DNA of 38,548 nt. Source: Gallionella sp. (GTDB taxonomy: Bacteria; Pseudomonadota; Gammaproteobacteria; Burkholderiales; Gallionellaceae). Below the pieces are notes generated by a model. It saw only the letters and a program-made list of their open reading frames with translations, made no database searches and had not been told where the DNA came from. The stretch lies in contig JANLID010000376.1 of the NCBI GenBank assembly GCA_024654105.1, positions 1 to 38,548 on the forward strand, read 5' to 3'. A program made the position numbers and the translations under genes. Each line of letters starts with the position of its first letter. Position 1 is the first letter of the stretch. Shown here one piece after another: positions 9,330-19,246 of this stretch.

Positions 9330-9410
9330 CCTTGAGACGGCAACCAGATTACGAAGAACACGAAGGATAAGAGGCAGCGCGCAGGATGGCTCTGGAAACG
9401 CACGCTATCC

Positions 9411-11975
9411 CTACGCAGCTTTCTTCGCCGCCTTTGCCCTGGTTGTTGCGGTCTTGGTCGCAGTCGTCTTCGCCGCCGTTTTGGGTTTAGCGGTTTTCGC
9501 CTTGGCAGCAGGTTTTTTCGTCGTTTTGGCCTTCCCTTTCCCACCTTTCGCTGCCTTGGCGGCGATCAATTCCAGCGCCTCTTCCAGCGTGATGGTATCC
9601 GGTGAGACATCCTTGGGTAAGGTGGCGTTGATTTTGCCGTGGCGTGCATAAGGGCCGTAGCGTCCGCTGCAAATCTCCACGCTGGCCTTGTCGTCCGGGT
9701 GGTCTCCCAGCACGCGCAATACGGTGTTGCCTTCCCTCGCCTGCGCCAGCAGTTCCACCGCGCGCTCCAGCCCGATGTCGAAGATGCTGTCACTGCGCGG
9801 GATGGATTTGAACTTGCCATCGTGACCGATGTAGGGACCGAAACGGCCGATATTGACGATGACTTTCTTGCCGGTTTCGGGGTGCGCGCCGAGTTCGCGC
9901 GGCAGCGCCAGCAACTCTAGCGCGCCGGCTAAATCGGCTTGTTCGAGGGGCATTTCTTTCGGCCAGGAGACGCGCTTGGGCTTGGCTTTTTCGCCTTTTA
10001 CCGCTTCGCCGAGCTGCACGTAATGACCATAGGGACCGCGCAATAGCAATACAGGCTGCTGGGTATCCGGATGTGTGCCCAGTTCCACTCTTGCCGAGGC
10101 ATCGTCCTGCGTTTCGCCGCTCAGGCTGCGTTTGTATTTGCACTCCGGGTAGTTGGTGCAACTGATGAAGCTGCCGTAGCGGCTGAGTTTTTTGGCGAGC
10201 GGTTTGCCGCATTCCGGGCAGGTTTCGTCGAGCAGCTCAACCGGCCGGTCGATGTCGGCTTTCTGTTTGATCAGGCTGGAAAAACCCTTCCAGAATTCGC
10301 CCATCACGGCGATCCAGTCGCGCTTGCCTTCGGATACTTCGTCCAGCTCATTTTCAAGATTCGCGGTGAAGCCGTAATCCACATAGCGCGTGAAATGTTC
10401 GGTCAGGAATTTGGTGACCACGCGCCCGACATCGGTGGGCATGAAACGCTTCTTGTCCAGAATGGCGTACTCACGGGCCTGCAGCGTGGAAATGATGGTG
10501 GCGTAAGTGGAAGGGCGGCCGATGCCGTGCTCTTCCAGCGTCTTGACCAGGCTGGCTTCGGTGAAGCGCGGCGGCGGTTGGGTGAAGTGTTGTTCGCCGT
10601 AGAGCTTGTCGAGCGGCAACAGGTCGCCTTCGACCAGCGGCGGCAGCTTGCCGCCATCCTCTTCTTCGGCATCGTCCACGTCTTCCATGTATACGCTGAT
10701 AAAGCCGGGGAACACCAGCGTTTGCCCGGAGGCGCGGAACAGGGTGTCATCGCTGCTCAAGCGTATGTCCACGCTGACGGTGTCGAAGCGCGCTGGCGCC
10801 ATCTGGCACGCCAGCGTGCGCTTCCAGATCATTTCATACAGGCGCAATTGATCGACGTTCAGATGCTCGCGTACCTGGTCCGGCGTGCGCAGGATCGAGG
10901 TCGGGCGGATCGCCTCGTGCGCTTCCTGTGCATTTTTGGATTTACTCTTGTACGCTGGCTGTTTGGCCGGCAGGTAGTCGGTAGCGAAGTTATCCTTGAT
11001 GTAATCGCGTATCTCGGCGACCGCTTCGTTGGCCAGATTCACCGAGTCGGTACGCATGTAGGAAATCAGACCGACCGTCTGGCCGCCGATGTCCACGCCC
11101 TCATACAGCGCTTGCGCGGTACGCATGGTGCGCTCTGAAGTCATGCCGAGTTTACGCACCGCTTCCTGCTGCAGCGTGGAAGTGGTGAACGGCGCGGCGG
11201 CATAACGCTGCTTGGCCTTTTTTTCGACGCGCACTACCTTGGGCGGCAGCTTGGCGTCATTCAACCTGGCGATGATGGTGTCGTATTCGGCCTGGTTGCC
11301 GATGCTGAGCTGCTCCAGCTTCTTTCCCTGATACTGGAACAGCCTGGCGCTGAACGGCTGGTGATCTTTGTGGCTGTCCAAGTGCACGGTCCAATATTCC
11401 TGGCTCCTGAACGCCTCGATCTCCAGTTCGCGCTCGACGATCAATCGTAGCGCCGGACTCTGCACACGGCCGGCGGAAAGTCCGGTGCGGATCTTGCGCC
11501 ATAGCAGCGGCGACAGATTGAATCCGACCAGGTAGTCCAGCGCGCGCCGCGCTTGTTGCGCATTCACCAGCGGCATTGAGATTTCGCGAGGGTGAGCGAC
11601 CGCTTCGCGCACTGCCGATTGGGTGATTTCGTAAAACACCACGCGCTGCATGTTCTTGCCCTTGAGTGCGCGTTTGCTTTTCAGCAGCTCGGAAATATGC
11701 CAGGCAATGGCTTCCCCTTCGCGGTCAGGGTCGGGTGCGAGCAGGATGTTGTCGGCGTCGGCGGCAGCCTTGGCAATGGCATCGACATGCTTGCTGTTGC
11801 GCGCGATGGTTTCATACTGCATGGCAAAGCCGTTGTCGGGGTCGACCGCGCCGGTCTTGGGGACCAGATCGCGCACATGGCCATACGATGCGAGCACTTC
11901 AAAATCCTTGCCCAGATATTTCTTGAGCGTTTTGGCCTTGGCCGGAGATTCGACGATGAGAAGATTGGTTGCCAT
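9411..11975 (-). CDS. topA: DNA topoisomerase I
   Basis: MATNLLIVESPAKAKTLKKYLGKDFEVLASYGHVRDL..., LAPDPDREGEAIAWH, SYMRTDS; Cys4 motif and Lys/Ala-rich tail. ORF open to 12050 but start at 11975 preferred. Confidence 0.95.
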   Translation of the reverse strand: MATNLLIVESPAKAKTLKKYLGKDFEVLASYGHVRDLVPKTGAVDPDNGFAMQYETIARNSKHVDAIAKAAADADNILLAPDPDREGEAIAWHISELLKSKRALKGKNMQRVVFYEITQSAVREAVAHPREISMPLVNAQQARRALDYLVGFNLSPLLWRKIRTGLSAGRVQSPALRLIVERELEIEAFRSQEYWTVHLDSHKDHQPFSARLFQYQGKKLEQLSIGNQAEYDTIIARLNDAKLPPKVVRVEKKAKQRYAAAPFTTSTLQQEAVRKLGMTSERTMRTAQALYEGVDIGGQTVGLISYMRTDSVNLANEAVAEIRDYIKDNFATDYLPAKQPAYKSKSKNAQEAHEAIRPTSILRTPDQVREHLNVDQLRLYEMIWKRTLACQMAPARFDTVSVDIRLSSDDTLFRASGQTLVFPGFISVYMEDVDDAEEEDGGKLPPLVEGDLLPLDKLYGEQHFTQPPPRFTEASLVKTLEEHGIGRPSTYATIISTLQAREYAILDKKRFMPTDVGRVVTKFLTEHFTRYVDYGFTANLENELDEVSEGKRDWIAVMGEFWKGFSSLIKQKADIDRPVELLDETCPECGKPLAKKLSRYGSFISCTNYPECKYKRSLSGETQDDASARVELGTHPDTQQPVLLLRGPYGHYVQLGEAVKGEKAKPKRVSWPKEMPLEQADLAGALELLALPRELGAHPETGKKVIVNIGRFGPYIGHDGKFKSIPRSDSIFDIGLERAVELLAQAREGNTVLRVLGDHPDDKASVEICSGRYGPYARHGKINATLPKDVSPDTITLEEALELIAAKAAKGGKGKAKTTKKPAAKAKTAKPKTAAKTTATKTATTRAKAAKKAA

Positions 11976-11982
11976 GCGTGAG

Positions 11983-12438
11983 TTAATGTAGTTGCGTGGA
12001 ATGTGCCGGGACAAGAAGCTCCTCAACCAGCAGCGGATCGATGTGCTCATGGCGATTCCACAACACCATCAGCATGATCAGCTTGAGCTTGTCCAGACCA
12101 AGGTTCTCCTGTTGCAGCGCCACGGCGCGGTCAAGGATCATCTCGCGCTCGACGGCGGAGATGATCTGCTGCTGCTCGGCAAACACCAGAAACTGGCGCG
12201 CCTCGATGCCGATGCGCAGGCATTCCAGTTCGGCGAAATGGCGGACGCCGGCGTGCTGCAGATCGGCGGGATAATTGCCGGAATTCTGCTGCTGCAGCGC
12301 CGACAGCCAGGTCAGCGCATCGCTGATTTCTTCTTCTTCGAAGCCGACCGCGGAGAGCTTGCGCGACAATTTGTCCGGCTCGGGATAACTGCCCGCATCG
12401 AAATAACTTTCAAATAAATACATCAGAATTTCGAACAT
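11983..12438 (-). CDS. smg: Smg family protein (DUF494)
   Basis: 151 aa; MFEILMYLFESYF... typical Smg N-terminus; located between dprA and topA. Confidence 0.9.
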   Translation of the reverse strand: MFEILMYLFESYFDAGSYPEPDKLSRKLSAVGFEEEEISDALTWLSALQQQNSGNYPADLQHAGVRHFAELECLRIGIEARQFLVFAEQQQIISAVEREMILDRAVALQQENLGLDKLKLIMLMVLWNRHEHIDPLLVEELLVPAHSTQLH

Positions 12439-12453
12439 GATTTTATGTGTGAT

Positions 12454-13533
12454 TCAATGAATTCGTTGGTATAAGCCGCCGGGTAACGCGCTGACGCGCC
12501 CCTCCAGTTCGAGCACCAACAGCATGGCGGATAGCTCGGCCATCGTCAAGCTGCAACGCGTACAGAGCGTATCCAGGTCGACCGGATCGAAGCCGAGCTG
12601 CCCCAGCAGCGCAGAGTCTGCGCCTTGTGCGGCAGGGCTGGACGCGGGCAGCGCGGGCAGGCAACTTCCCAATTCCTCGAGAATATCTTGCGCGGTTTCG
12701 ACCAGTTTGGCGCCTTGTTTGAGCAGTGCGTGGCAGCCCTTGCTTTGCGGTGCGTGGATCGAGCCGGGAATGGCAAACACGTCCCTGCCCTGCTCCAGCG
12801 CCAGCCGCGCGGTAATCAGCGAGCCGCTTTGCAGCGATGCTTCCACCACCAGGCAACCGGCGCTCATGCCGCTGATGAGACGGTTACGGCGCGGAAAGTT
12901 GGTGGCCAGCGGCGGGGTGCCGAGTGGAAATTCCGAGATCAGCGTGCCCTGGCTGGCGAGCGCGTGCGCCAGATCGCGATTGGCGGCGGGGTAGACCTTG
13001 TCCAGACCGGTACCGATCACGCCGATGCTGCTGCCACGGCCTTGCAATGCGCCGCGATGCGCGGCGGCGTCGATACCGTGCGCCATGCCGCTGATGATGC
13101 ATAACCCGGCATCGCTCAATGATTTGGCGAATGCTTCTGCGTTGTTGATGCCTTGCTGCGTGGCATTGCGGCTGCCGACCACGGCCAGCGCGGGTTGGTT
13201 GAGCAGGTCAAGCCGTCCCTTCACATACAACAGCAGCGGCGGGTCGGTAATGTTCAGCAGGGCTTGCGGGTAGTCGCTTTCGGCGAGAGTGACGATGCGG
13301 TTGTTGCTGTCTTCCAGCCAGGCCAGTACCGGAGCGAGCAAGTCGTCATCGATGCCTTTGCCGATCTCGGCGGCGATATCCGCCTTGACGATGGCTTTGA
13401 GAGAACCGGCGGAGGCGGCAAAAACCGCTTCCGGCGAGCCGAATTCCTTCAGCAGGCAGCGTGCGCCTTCGCCGCCCAGACCGCGCGTCAGGCTGAGCGC
13501 CAGCCAAGCATTAAGTGAAGCATCGGGAATCAC
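12454..13533 (-). CDS. dprA: DNA-processing protein DprA
   Basis: 359 aa; AVVGSRNATQQG, SGMAHGIDAAAHRGAL, TGLDKVYPAANRDLA, FPRRNRLISG. Confidence 0.95.
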   Translation of the reverse strand: MIPDASLNAWLALSLTRGLGGEGARCLLKEFGSPEAVFAASAGSLKAIVKADIAAEIGKGIDDDLLAPVLAWLEDSNNRIVTLAESDYPQALLNITDPPLLLYVKGRLDLLNQPALAVVGSRNATQQGINNAEAFAKSLSDAGLCIISGMAHGIDAAAHRGALQGRGSSIGVIGTGLDKVYPAANRDLAHALASQGTLISEFPLGTPPLATNFPRRNRLISGMSAGCLVVEASLQSGSLITARLALEQGRDVFAIPGSIHAPQSKGCHALLKQGAKLVETAQDILEELGSCLPALPASSPAAQGADSALLGQLGFDPVDLDTLCTRCSLTMAELSAMLLVLELEGRVSALPGGLYQRIH

Positions 13534-13558
13534 GCTCGCTGTGTTCTGCGGGGGTGTC

Positions 13559-14581
13559 TTAAGGAGTCTGGGCGCGATCCAGCAACTGCACCGGCAAACG
13601 GGTTTGCATCACCAGCGCGTAGGACACTTTTTCAAACACGCGGAAAACGAAGATCAACCCGTAGCGTTCATCTGGCAAGGTGAAGTGCTTGCCCTCGCTG
13701 TTCACCATTTCTCCCTTGTGGTACAGAGCCAGCACATGGCCGTTTTCCAAGCCATCCCGCTTGCCTTTGCTCAGTGTGATGATAGTGTTTTGTCCGCCCT
13801 GCGAAACGCCGCCGTAAATGGAAATCACGCTTGCGGAAATGTTGCTGTCAGGCGACCGTGGCAGGTAATTGCTGGTCATTTCCACGGAAGGCGCAACCAA
13901 TCGGTCGCCATTATAAATTTCCTGTACGGATTGTGTGATGATGACGGTGCTGACGTCCGCAAATTTGGTTACTTCGGCGTTGCCCAGATAGGTGGCCTCC
14001 ACGCCCAATGGCTCATTGGTATCCGGGTCAACAAATGTTTTGCCCGTACGATAAACCTGCCACTTATTGCCCTTGTCCGAGGATAGTCCCTCCACAAAGC
14101 CGGTATCGTGGGCGCCAAGTATGACGCGTCCTTCGCGTGCGCCGATCAGCGTCGGCGCATCCTGTAATGCGCCCTCTTCGATGACCAGCGGATGACTCAG
14201 GAACGGCGCGATGGCACTGGCGGGAATGCTCTGGATGGCATCGTGATCACTATGATCTGCGCGTACCTTGGGCGAAAGTTTGACCACTCTGCTGTCACCG
14301 GCTTGACCGATGCGCAGTGTGCCGTTGGCACGATCAAGAATGATCACATCGCCCGGATAAATCCAGTGCGGATCCTTGATGGTGTCCTTGTTCATGCCCC
14401 AGATATACGGCCATTTCCATGGGTCGGTGAAGAATTTTCCGGAGATGTCCCACAACGTGTCGCCCTTGACGACTACGTGTCGATCCGGCGCGTCGCTGCG
14501 CAGTTGCGGATGGGCATCGGGTGGGGCAGCAAAGGCCAGGGCAGGCAACAGAAAGCAAATCAGCGATATAATCTTGCGCAT
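13559..14581 (-). CDS. LysM domain protein, secreted
   Basis: [28 protein letters not shown] signal peptide; Lys[47 protein letters not shown]; start MRKII preferred over the upstream ORF start at 14614. Confidence 0.88.
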   Translation of the reverse strand: MRKIISLICFLLPALAFAAPPDAHPQLRSDAPDRHVVVKGDTLWDISGKFFTDPWKWPYIWGMNKDTIKDPHWIYPGDVIILDRANGTLRIGQAGDSRVVKLSPKVRADHSDHDAIQSIPASAIAPFLSHPLVIEEGALQDAPTLIGAREGRVILGAHDTGFVEGLSSDKGNKWQVYRTGKTFVDPDTNEPLGVEATYLGNAEVTKFADVSTVIITQSVQEIYNGDRLVAPSVEMTSNYLPRSPDSNISASVISIYGGVSQGGQNTIITLSKGKRDGLENGHVLALYHKGEMVNSEGKHFTLPDERYGLIFVFRVFEKVSYALVMQTRLPVQLLDRAQTP

Positions 14582-14683
14582 GGAAAACTCCGGCAGAATC
14601 AATATAAAAGGCACGCGATGCTGCTGCGTTGCGTTAAATTCTGCATCCAGTCCTATAAATTAGCAAGCATTTATGGAGCGAGT

Positions 14684-15187
14684 ATGGCAATACTGAAGAT
14701 TTTGCAGTATCCCGATAAACGGCTGCACAAAGTGGCGCGGAAGGTTGAGCAGGTCAAGGAAGCCACCCGCGAACTGGTGTGCGACATGGCGGAGACCATG
14801 TATGCCGCACCCGGTGTCGGCCTGGCGGCAACGCAGGTGGACGTGCATGAGCAGATCATCGTGTTGGACATTTCCGAAGCGCACAATCAGTTAAGGGTGT
14901 TCATTAATCCGGAAGTTATCGCCAGCAGCGGCGAGGAGGAAGGCGAGGAGGGCTGTTTGTCGGTGCCGGGCATTTATGAAAACGTGCGTCGCGCGGAAAA
15001 AGTCACGGTGCGCGCGCTCAACGAAAAAGGCGACTCATTTACGCTGGAGGCGGATGGCTTTCTGGCGGTATGCATTCAGCACGAGATAGATCACTTGCGC
15101 GGCAAGGTGTTTGTCGAACATTTGTCGCAACTCAAACAAATCCGGATTCGCGCCAAGCTGAAGAAACGCCTTCGTGAAACCTTGTAA
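14684..15187 (+). CDS. def: peptide deformylase
   Basis: [63 protein letters not shown] (HEIDH metal-binding motif). Confidence 0.97.
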   Translation: MAILKILQYPDKRLHKVARKVEQVKEATRELVCDMAETMYAAPGVGLAATQVDVHEQIIVLDISEAHNQLRVFINPEVIASSGEEEGEEGCLSVPGIYENVRRAEKVTVRALNEKGDSFTLEADGFLAVCIQHEIDHLRGKVFVEHLSQLKQIRIRAKLKKRLRETL

Positions 15188-15375
15188 AAACCCATACACA
15201 ACCACCGTGCTCGCTAATGCCACATTGACTAACCAAGGTTAAACAACAATATCCAAGATTCAGGAAGCGTTTGGCACGAAGCACGCGGTCAAGACGGCCT
15301 TTCACAAATAATGAAACACGAGCCCTGCTGGTTTAGTGATTGACGTACGGACATTAATGACCGACTATACGACCT

Positions 15376-15594
15376 ATGAAAGGCAGCGAATTTCTGAAAA
15401 AGCTCAAGGTTTTTGCAGAGCGTAAAGGCTGTCATTATGAGTGGCGGCCCGACGAAGGCAAGGGCAGCCACGGCGCTCTTTATGTGAACGGACAGAAAAC
15501 CATCGTGCGCAATTTGAAAGATGAATTAAAAACTGGAACCTTTCATGCCATGCTCAAACAACTGGGCATAAAAGAAAGCGACCTGCACAAATAG
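15376..15594 (+). CDS. hicA: HicA-like type II toxin
   Basis: 72 aa; MKGSEFLKKLKVFAERKGCHYEWRPDEGKGSHGALYVNGQKTIVRNLKDELKTGTFHAMLKQLGIKESDL; GKGSH core. Confidence 0.9.
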   Translation: MKGSEFLKKLKVFAERKGCHYEWRPDEGKGSHGALYVNGQKTIVRNLKDELKTGTFHAMLKQLGIKESDLHK

Positions 15595-15603
15595 AGGGAC
15601 ACC

Positions 15604-16026
15604 ATGAAAACTTACGACTACGCATTCCGGTTCACCAAAGAAGACGACGGCTGGGTTATCACTTGTCGCGACCTTCCTGAAGCCATTTCTCAGGCCGAAG
15701 CGAACGAGGATCGAATTGACGTCGCGGAAGGTTGTTTGCAAGCCGCGCTTGAGTCTCGCATTCGCGACAACGAGCCATTACCTGTTGTCAGCAAGCCGCG
15801 TCGGGGTGAGGTGATGGTTTCTCCGCCTGCCGCCACCGCTGCAAAGGCCGCGCTTTATGACGCGATGCGCGAAGCGGGTATTTCCAAAATGGAGCTTGCC
15901 CGCAAGCTGGGAATTGACGAAAAAGAAGTCCGCAGGATGCTGGATGCCGGACATGGTACAAAGCTCCCGCGCATTGCCGAGGCGGTAGAAGCCTTGGGGC
16001 GGCATTTGCATATTGCGCTGGTTTGA
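15604..16026 (+). CDS. hicB: HicB-like antitoxin with HTH domain
   Basis: 140 aa; YAFRFTKEDDGWVITCRDLPEAISQAE + C-terminal HTH (ARKLGIDEKEVRRMLDAGHGTKLPRIAEAVEAL). Confidence 0.9.
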   Translation: MKTYDYAFRFTKEDDGWVITCRDLPEAISQAEANEDRIDVAEGCLQAALESRIRDNEPLPVVSKPRRGEVMVSPPAATAAKAALYDAMREAGISKMELARKLGIDEKEVRRMLDAGHGTKLPRIAEAVEALGRHLHIALV

Positions 16027-16141
16027 TCGGTGACAATAAAAGCAGTTTGGATTTCGGGTGTCGGCACTTTCCTCAAGTAGAATGCGCTGGTGTCCCGATG
16101 TTCTATTCTCAGCCTAATGCTGTTCACCTGAAGGAGCCATC

Positions 16142-16573
16142 ATGCCTGATCTCGCAACTATTGGTGCCGCACTCAGCAGTCTTAAAACAGCTTCTGAAAT
16201 TGTCAAATTTCTCCGCGAATCTGACCTGTCATTGGAGCGTGCAGAGCTAAAATTGAAGCTTGCTGACTTGGTGAGCGCCTTGGCAGACGCGAGGATTGAC
16301 CTAGTTGAGGTGCAAGAATCTCTGGCAGCCAAAGATAAAAAAATCGCAGAACTTGAGGAGGCATTCGATTGTAAGGACGCGATGGTGCGTCGCTACGATG
16401 CTTATTATGTAGCCGATCCAGACGGGCAGCCTACGGGTATTCCATTTTGCCTTCGCTGTTGGGAAACAGACCACAAGAAACGTCAGTTGGTTCTTTCGTC
16501 GAAAGATCGCCACATGCGTGTTTGCACATCATGCGGGCACCAGTATGGTAACAGTCGGGTGGAAGACCTTTAA
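16142..16573 (+). CDS. hypothetical protein, coiled-coil plus C-terminal zinc ribbon
   Basis: 143 aa; KKIAELEEAF coiled-coil; paired CLRC...CTSC cysteines. Confidence 0.7.
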   Translation: MPDLATIGAALSSLKTASEIVKFLRESDLSLERAELKLKLADLVSALADARIDLVEVQESLAAKDKKIAELEEAFDCKDAMVRRYDAYYVADPDGQPTGIPFCLRCWETDHKKRQLVLSSKDRHMRVCTSCGHQYGNSRVEDL

Positions 16574-16632
16574 CCACCGAGTAGGTGAAAAAACCGACCC
16601 TTTTGTTTCCTTTATGTTAGCCGGAACCATCT

Positions 16633-17295
16633 ATGCGCCGCGAAGAGTTTGAGCAGCATTTCTTCGACTATCGTAAGTACTTGCGCGAGGAGATTCATCG
16701 CTTCCGCGACTGCGTAGCGGTCTATCGGCAAATTCAAGAATGCAAGGAGGATAGGTTGGAAGCCATTAATCAAGCCCCAGCCTTTTTCGGCGTTGTCGAA
16801 GGCGCACTCTTCACGAGCATAGTCCTGTGGGGCGATAAGCTGTTCGACGAAAAAGGAGAACGCGGCTTGTTCAACTTCCTTACGTTTGTTGAACAGAATA
16901 AGAAGTGGCTAACCACTGCCGAGTTGCAGCACCGCAAAGGATATCCCGACGGTCATTGGATGCTCGAAGGCAGAATTCCGATAACTGCTGAGTCAATTGA
17001 GCAAGACCGTCAGAAAATTCGCTCCTTGGAAGCTTTTAAGAGCTTTCGGATTCGCCGGGACAAGTTTCACGGTCACTTTGACAAGGAGTACTTTTTCGAC
17101 CGCCAGAAGCTTCACTCGGATGCTCCAATCAGATGGGGCGCCCTTGAAGAAGCGGGGAATATTATGGGGGCTATGCTCAACAACTACTCTACGGATTTCG
17201 ATGGAGCCCTTTTCGCTTGGGATACATTGAATATTGACGACCTCGACGTGCTTCTCCGAAACGCAAGGTATGGCACTCAAACGAATGCTGATTAA
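16633..17295 (+). CDS. hypothetical protein, AbiU2/HEPN-like
   Basis: 220 aa helical protein; RIRRDKFHGHFDKEYF resembles the Rx4-6H HEPN motif and the RDKxxxH region of AbiU2-like proteins. Confidence 0.55.
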   Translation: MRREEFEQHFFDYRKYLREEIHRFRDCVAVYRQIQECKEDRLEAINQAPAFFGVVEGALFTSIVLWGDKLFDEKGERGLFNFLTFVEQNKKWLTTAELQHRKGYPDGHWMLEGRIPITAESIEQDRQKIRSLEAFKSFRIRRDKFHGHFDKEYFFDRQKLHSDAPIRWGALEEAGNIMGAMLNNYSTDFDGALFAWDTLNIDDLDVLLRNARYGTQTNAD

Positions 17296-17358
17296 CTCGT
17301 TATTCCAACAGACCTTGCAGAGACAATTTTTACGTTGAAAAAGCTCCCACAATGACCG

Positions 17359-17802
17359 ATGCCGATGCAACTAGACTTTCAGGAGGCAACTCCGACGCGA
17401 CACGACTTGTCGGTGAACCCTATCGTATGCGACTTGCGCCCGGCGTTGCAGCAGCAACCGACAACAAGACACGTATTGCTCAGGAAGGTTATCTCTGGCG
17501 TCATTGGCTTTCAGCCTCTCAGCGATGAACAACTCGCGAAAATCCTCGACCAAATTATCGCGGAGAAGTCGCGCATGTTTGAGGCTGAGAAGGGCCTGAG
17601 AATTAAAGTCGATCAGCTTGCCAGAAAAGCATTGCTCGACCGTGGATACAGCCCAGACCTGGGCGCGCGCCCGCTGGAGCGCGCAGTAGATGAAATGATT
17701 GTTCAGCCATTGGTTGATGCGTGGTTTGGCAATCGGCTAAGGACTGGCACGGTGCAATTCTCAGCTTCGGGTGAGAATACGATCACTTTTTCGCAAGACT
17801 AA
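17359..17802 (+). pseudogene. orphan ClpB/Hsp100-like C-terminal (D2-small) domain fragment
   Basis: IGFQPLSDEQLAKILDQIIAEKSRMFEAEKGLRIKVDQLARKALLDRGYSPDLGARPLERAVDEMIVQPLVDAW matches the ClpB C-terminal D2 region; no Walker motifs upstream; homologous part begins near 17494. Confidence 0.65.
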
Positions 17803-17820
17803 CAAACAGGAATTCGCAAG

Positions 17821-18198
17821 ATGGAGCAGACATTGACGTTGACCTTTATGAGCGGATCGCGCGACGGCGAGGTGGTGCACCTTACACCCACTGGCTCACC
17901 GTCGTCGGTGTCTATTGGGCGAACTGCGCCTTGCGAGTTGGTGTTATCCGATGATCCCGATATGTCGCGCCGCCATGCGCGAATCTTCTGGAGTGGGTCA
18001 TCTTGGATGCTTGAAGACATGGGCAGTAGTAATGGAACCTTCGTCGGAGAGTTTCAAAACGAACGGAAACTGGCTGCACCTGCCACGATAAAGGAAGGCG
18101 AGATTTTTCGTGTTGGGCTGACGCGCTTACGTTCGGGCGGCGCGAAGGACGAACGTGTTGCGGTTGCTGGGGCGGCTGCGGTGGCGAAGGGGAAATGA
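17821..18198 (+). CDS. FHA domain protein
   Basis: 125 aa; VSIGRTAPCELVLSDDPDMSRRHARIFWSGSSWMLEDMGSSNGTFVGEFQ: GR, SRRHA and SSNGT FHA motifs. Confidence 0.9.
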   Translation: MEQTLTLTFMSGSRDGEVVHLTPTGSPSSVSIGRTAPCELVLSDDPDMSRRHARIFWSGSSWMLEDMGSSNGTFVGEFQNERKLAAPATIKEGEIFRVGLTRLRSGGAKDERVAVAGAAAVAKGK

Positions 18199-18322
18199 TC
18201 TTGCCACTAGACATTGAATGTAATTGGGAATCTTGTCCGTTCATGCCGATTGCACCATTTTTTGCCTTGCCTCGGCTTCACTCGTTACGTTGCGCAGAGG
18301 TTTTTATCGGATCAAATTTTTT

Positions 18323-19246
18323 ATGAAAATCATTTTTGCCGGCACGCCACAGTTTGCGGCCAGCGCGTTGGCTGCGCTGCTCAGGGAGCATCGGGTCGTT
18401 GCGGTGCTGACCCAGCCGGACCGCCCCGCCGGACGTGGTATGCAGCTTACTGCCAGCCCGGTGAAGCAGCTTGCGCTGCAACACGGTTTGCCGGTATTGC
18501 AACCAGATACATTGAAAAACGCGGAGGCGCAGCGCGCGATTGCCGCGCTGGAGGCCGACGTGATGGTGGTGGCCGCTTACGGGCTGATTTTGCCGCAGGC
18601 CGTGCTGCAACTGCCGCCTTATGGCTGCCTCAACATTCACGCCTCGCTGTTGCCGCGCTGGCGCGGCGCGGCACCGATCCAGCGCGCAATCATGGCGGGC
18701 GATGCCGAGACCGGCATCACCATCATGCAGATGGACGCGGGGCTGGATACGGGCGCCATGCTGTTGCGCCGGGCTTGCCCGATCGCGCCGGAGGATAACG
18801 CGCAGACCTTGCACGACAAGCTGGCTGAGCTGGGGGCAGGCAGCATTCTCGAGGCGTTGCGGCTGTTGCAGGAACAACAACTCACGCCGGTCAAGCAGGA
18901 CGATGCGGTGGCGACCTATGCTGCCAAGTTGCTCAAGAGCGAGGGCAAGATCGACTGGCGGCAGGGCGCGCGACAGCTCGAACGCGCGGTGCGCGCCTTC
19001 AATCCCTTTCCGGTGTGTCATGCCGAGTTTAACGGCGCGCCGATAAAAATCTGGCAGGCTGCGCTGCAGGAAGGCACACAGGGCGAAGCAGGCAGGGTGC
19101 TGGCGGTGGACAAGCACGGCATCACCGTGGCTTGCGGCAACGATGCGCTGCTCCTGGAGATGTTGCAACGCCCCGGCGGCAAGGCGCAACCGGCCGCGCA
19201 GTTCTTGCAGGCAATGCCGGTCAAACCAGGCGACTGTTTTTCATAG
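18323..19246 (+). CDS. fmt: methionyl-tRNA formyltransferase
   Basis: MKIIFAGTPQFAASALAALL, LTQPDRPAGRGMQL, CLNIHASLLPRWRGAAPIQRAI. Confidence 0.97.
   Translation: MKIIFAGTPQFAASALAALLREHRVVAVLTQPDRPAGRGMQLTASPVKQLALQHGLPVLQPDTLKNAEAQRAIAALEADVMVVAAYGLILPQAVLQLPPYGCLNIHASLLPRWRGAAPIQRAIMAGDAETGITIMQMDAGLDTGAMLLRRACPIAPEDNAQTLHDKLAELGAGSILEALRLLQEQQLTPVKQDDAVATYAAKLLKSEGKIDWRQGARQLERAVRAFNPFPVCHAEFNGAPIKIWQAALQEGTQGEAGRVLAVDKHGITVACGNDALLLEMLQRPGGKAQPAAQFLQAMPVKPGDCFS

Noticed and set aside
9411-9550. Lys/Ala-rich low-complexity tail of topA
   Set aside because: Looks repetitive, but basic tails on bacterial topoisomerase I are well known; not treated as a novel element
10071-11138. 355-aa plus-strand ORF opposite topA
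   Set aside because: Antisense shadow ORF within DNA topoisomerase I
15188-15375. Gene or gene remnant in the spacer after def (e.g. ISKIQEAFGTKHAVKTAFHK)
   Set aside because: Too short to assign; no start or domain evidence
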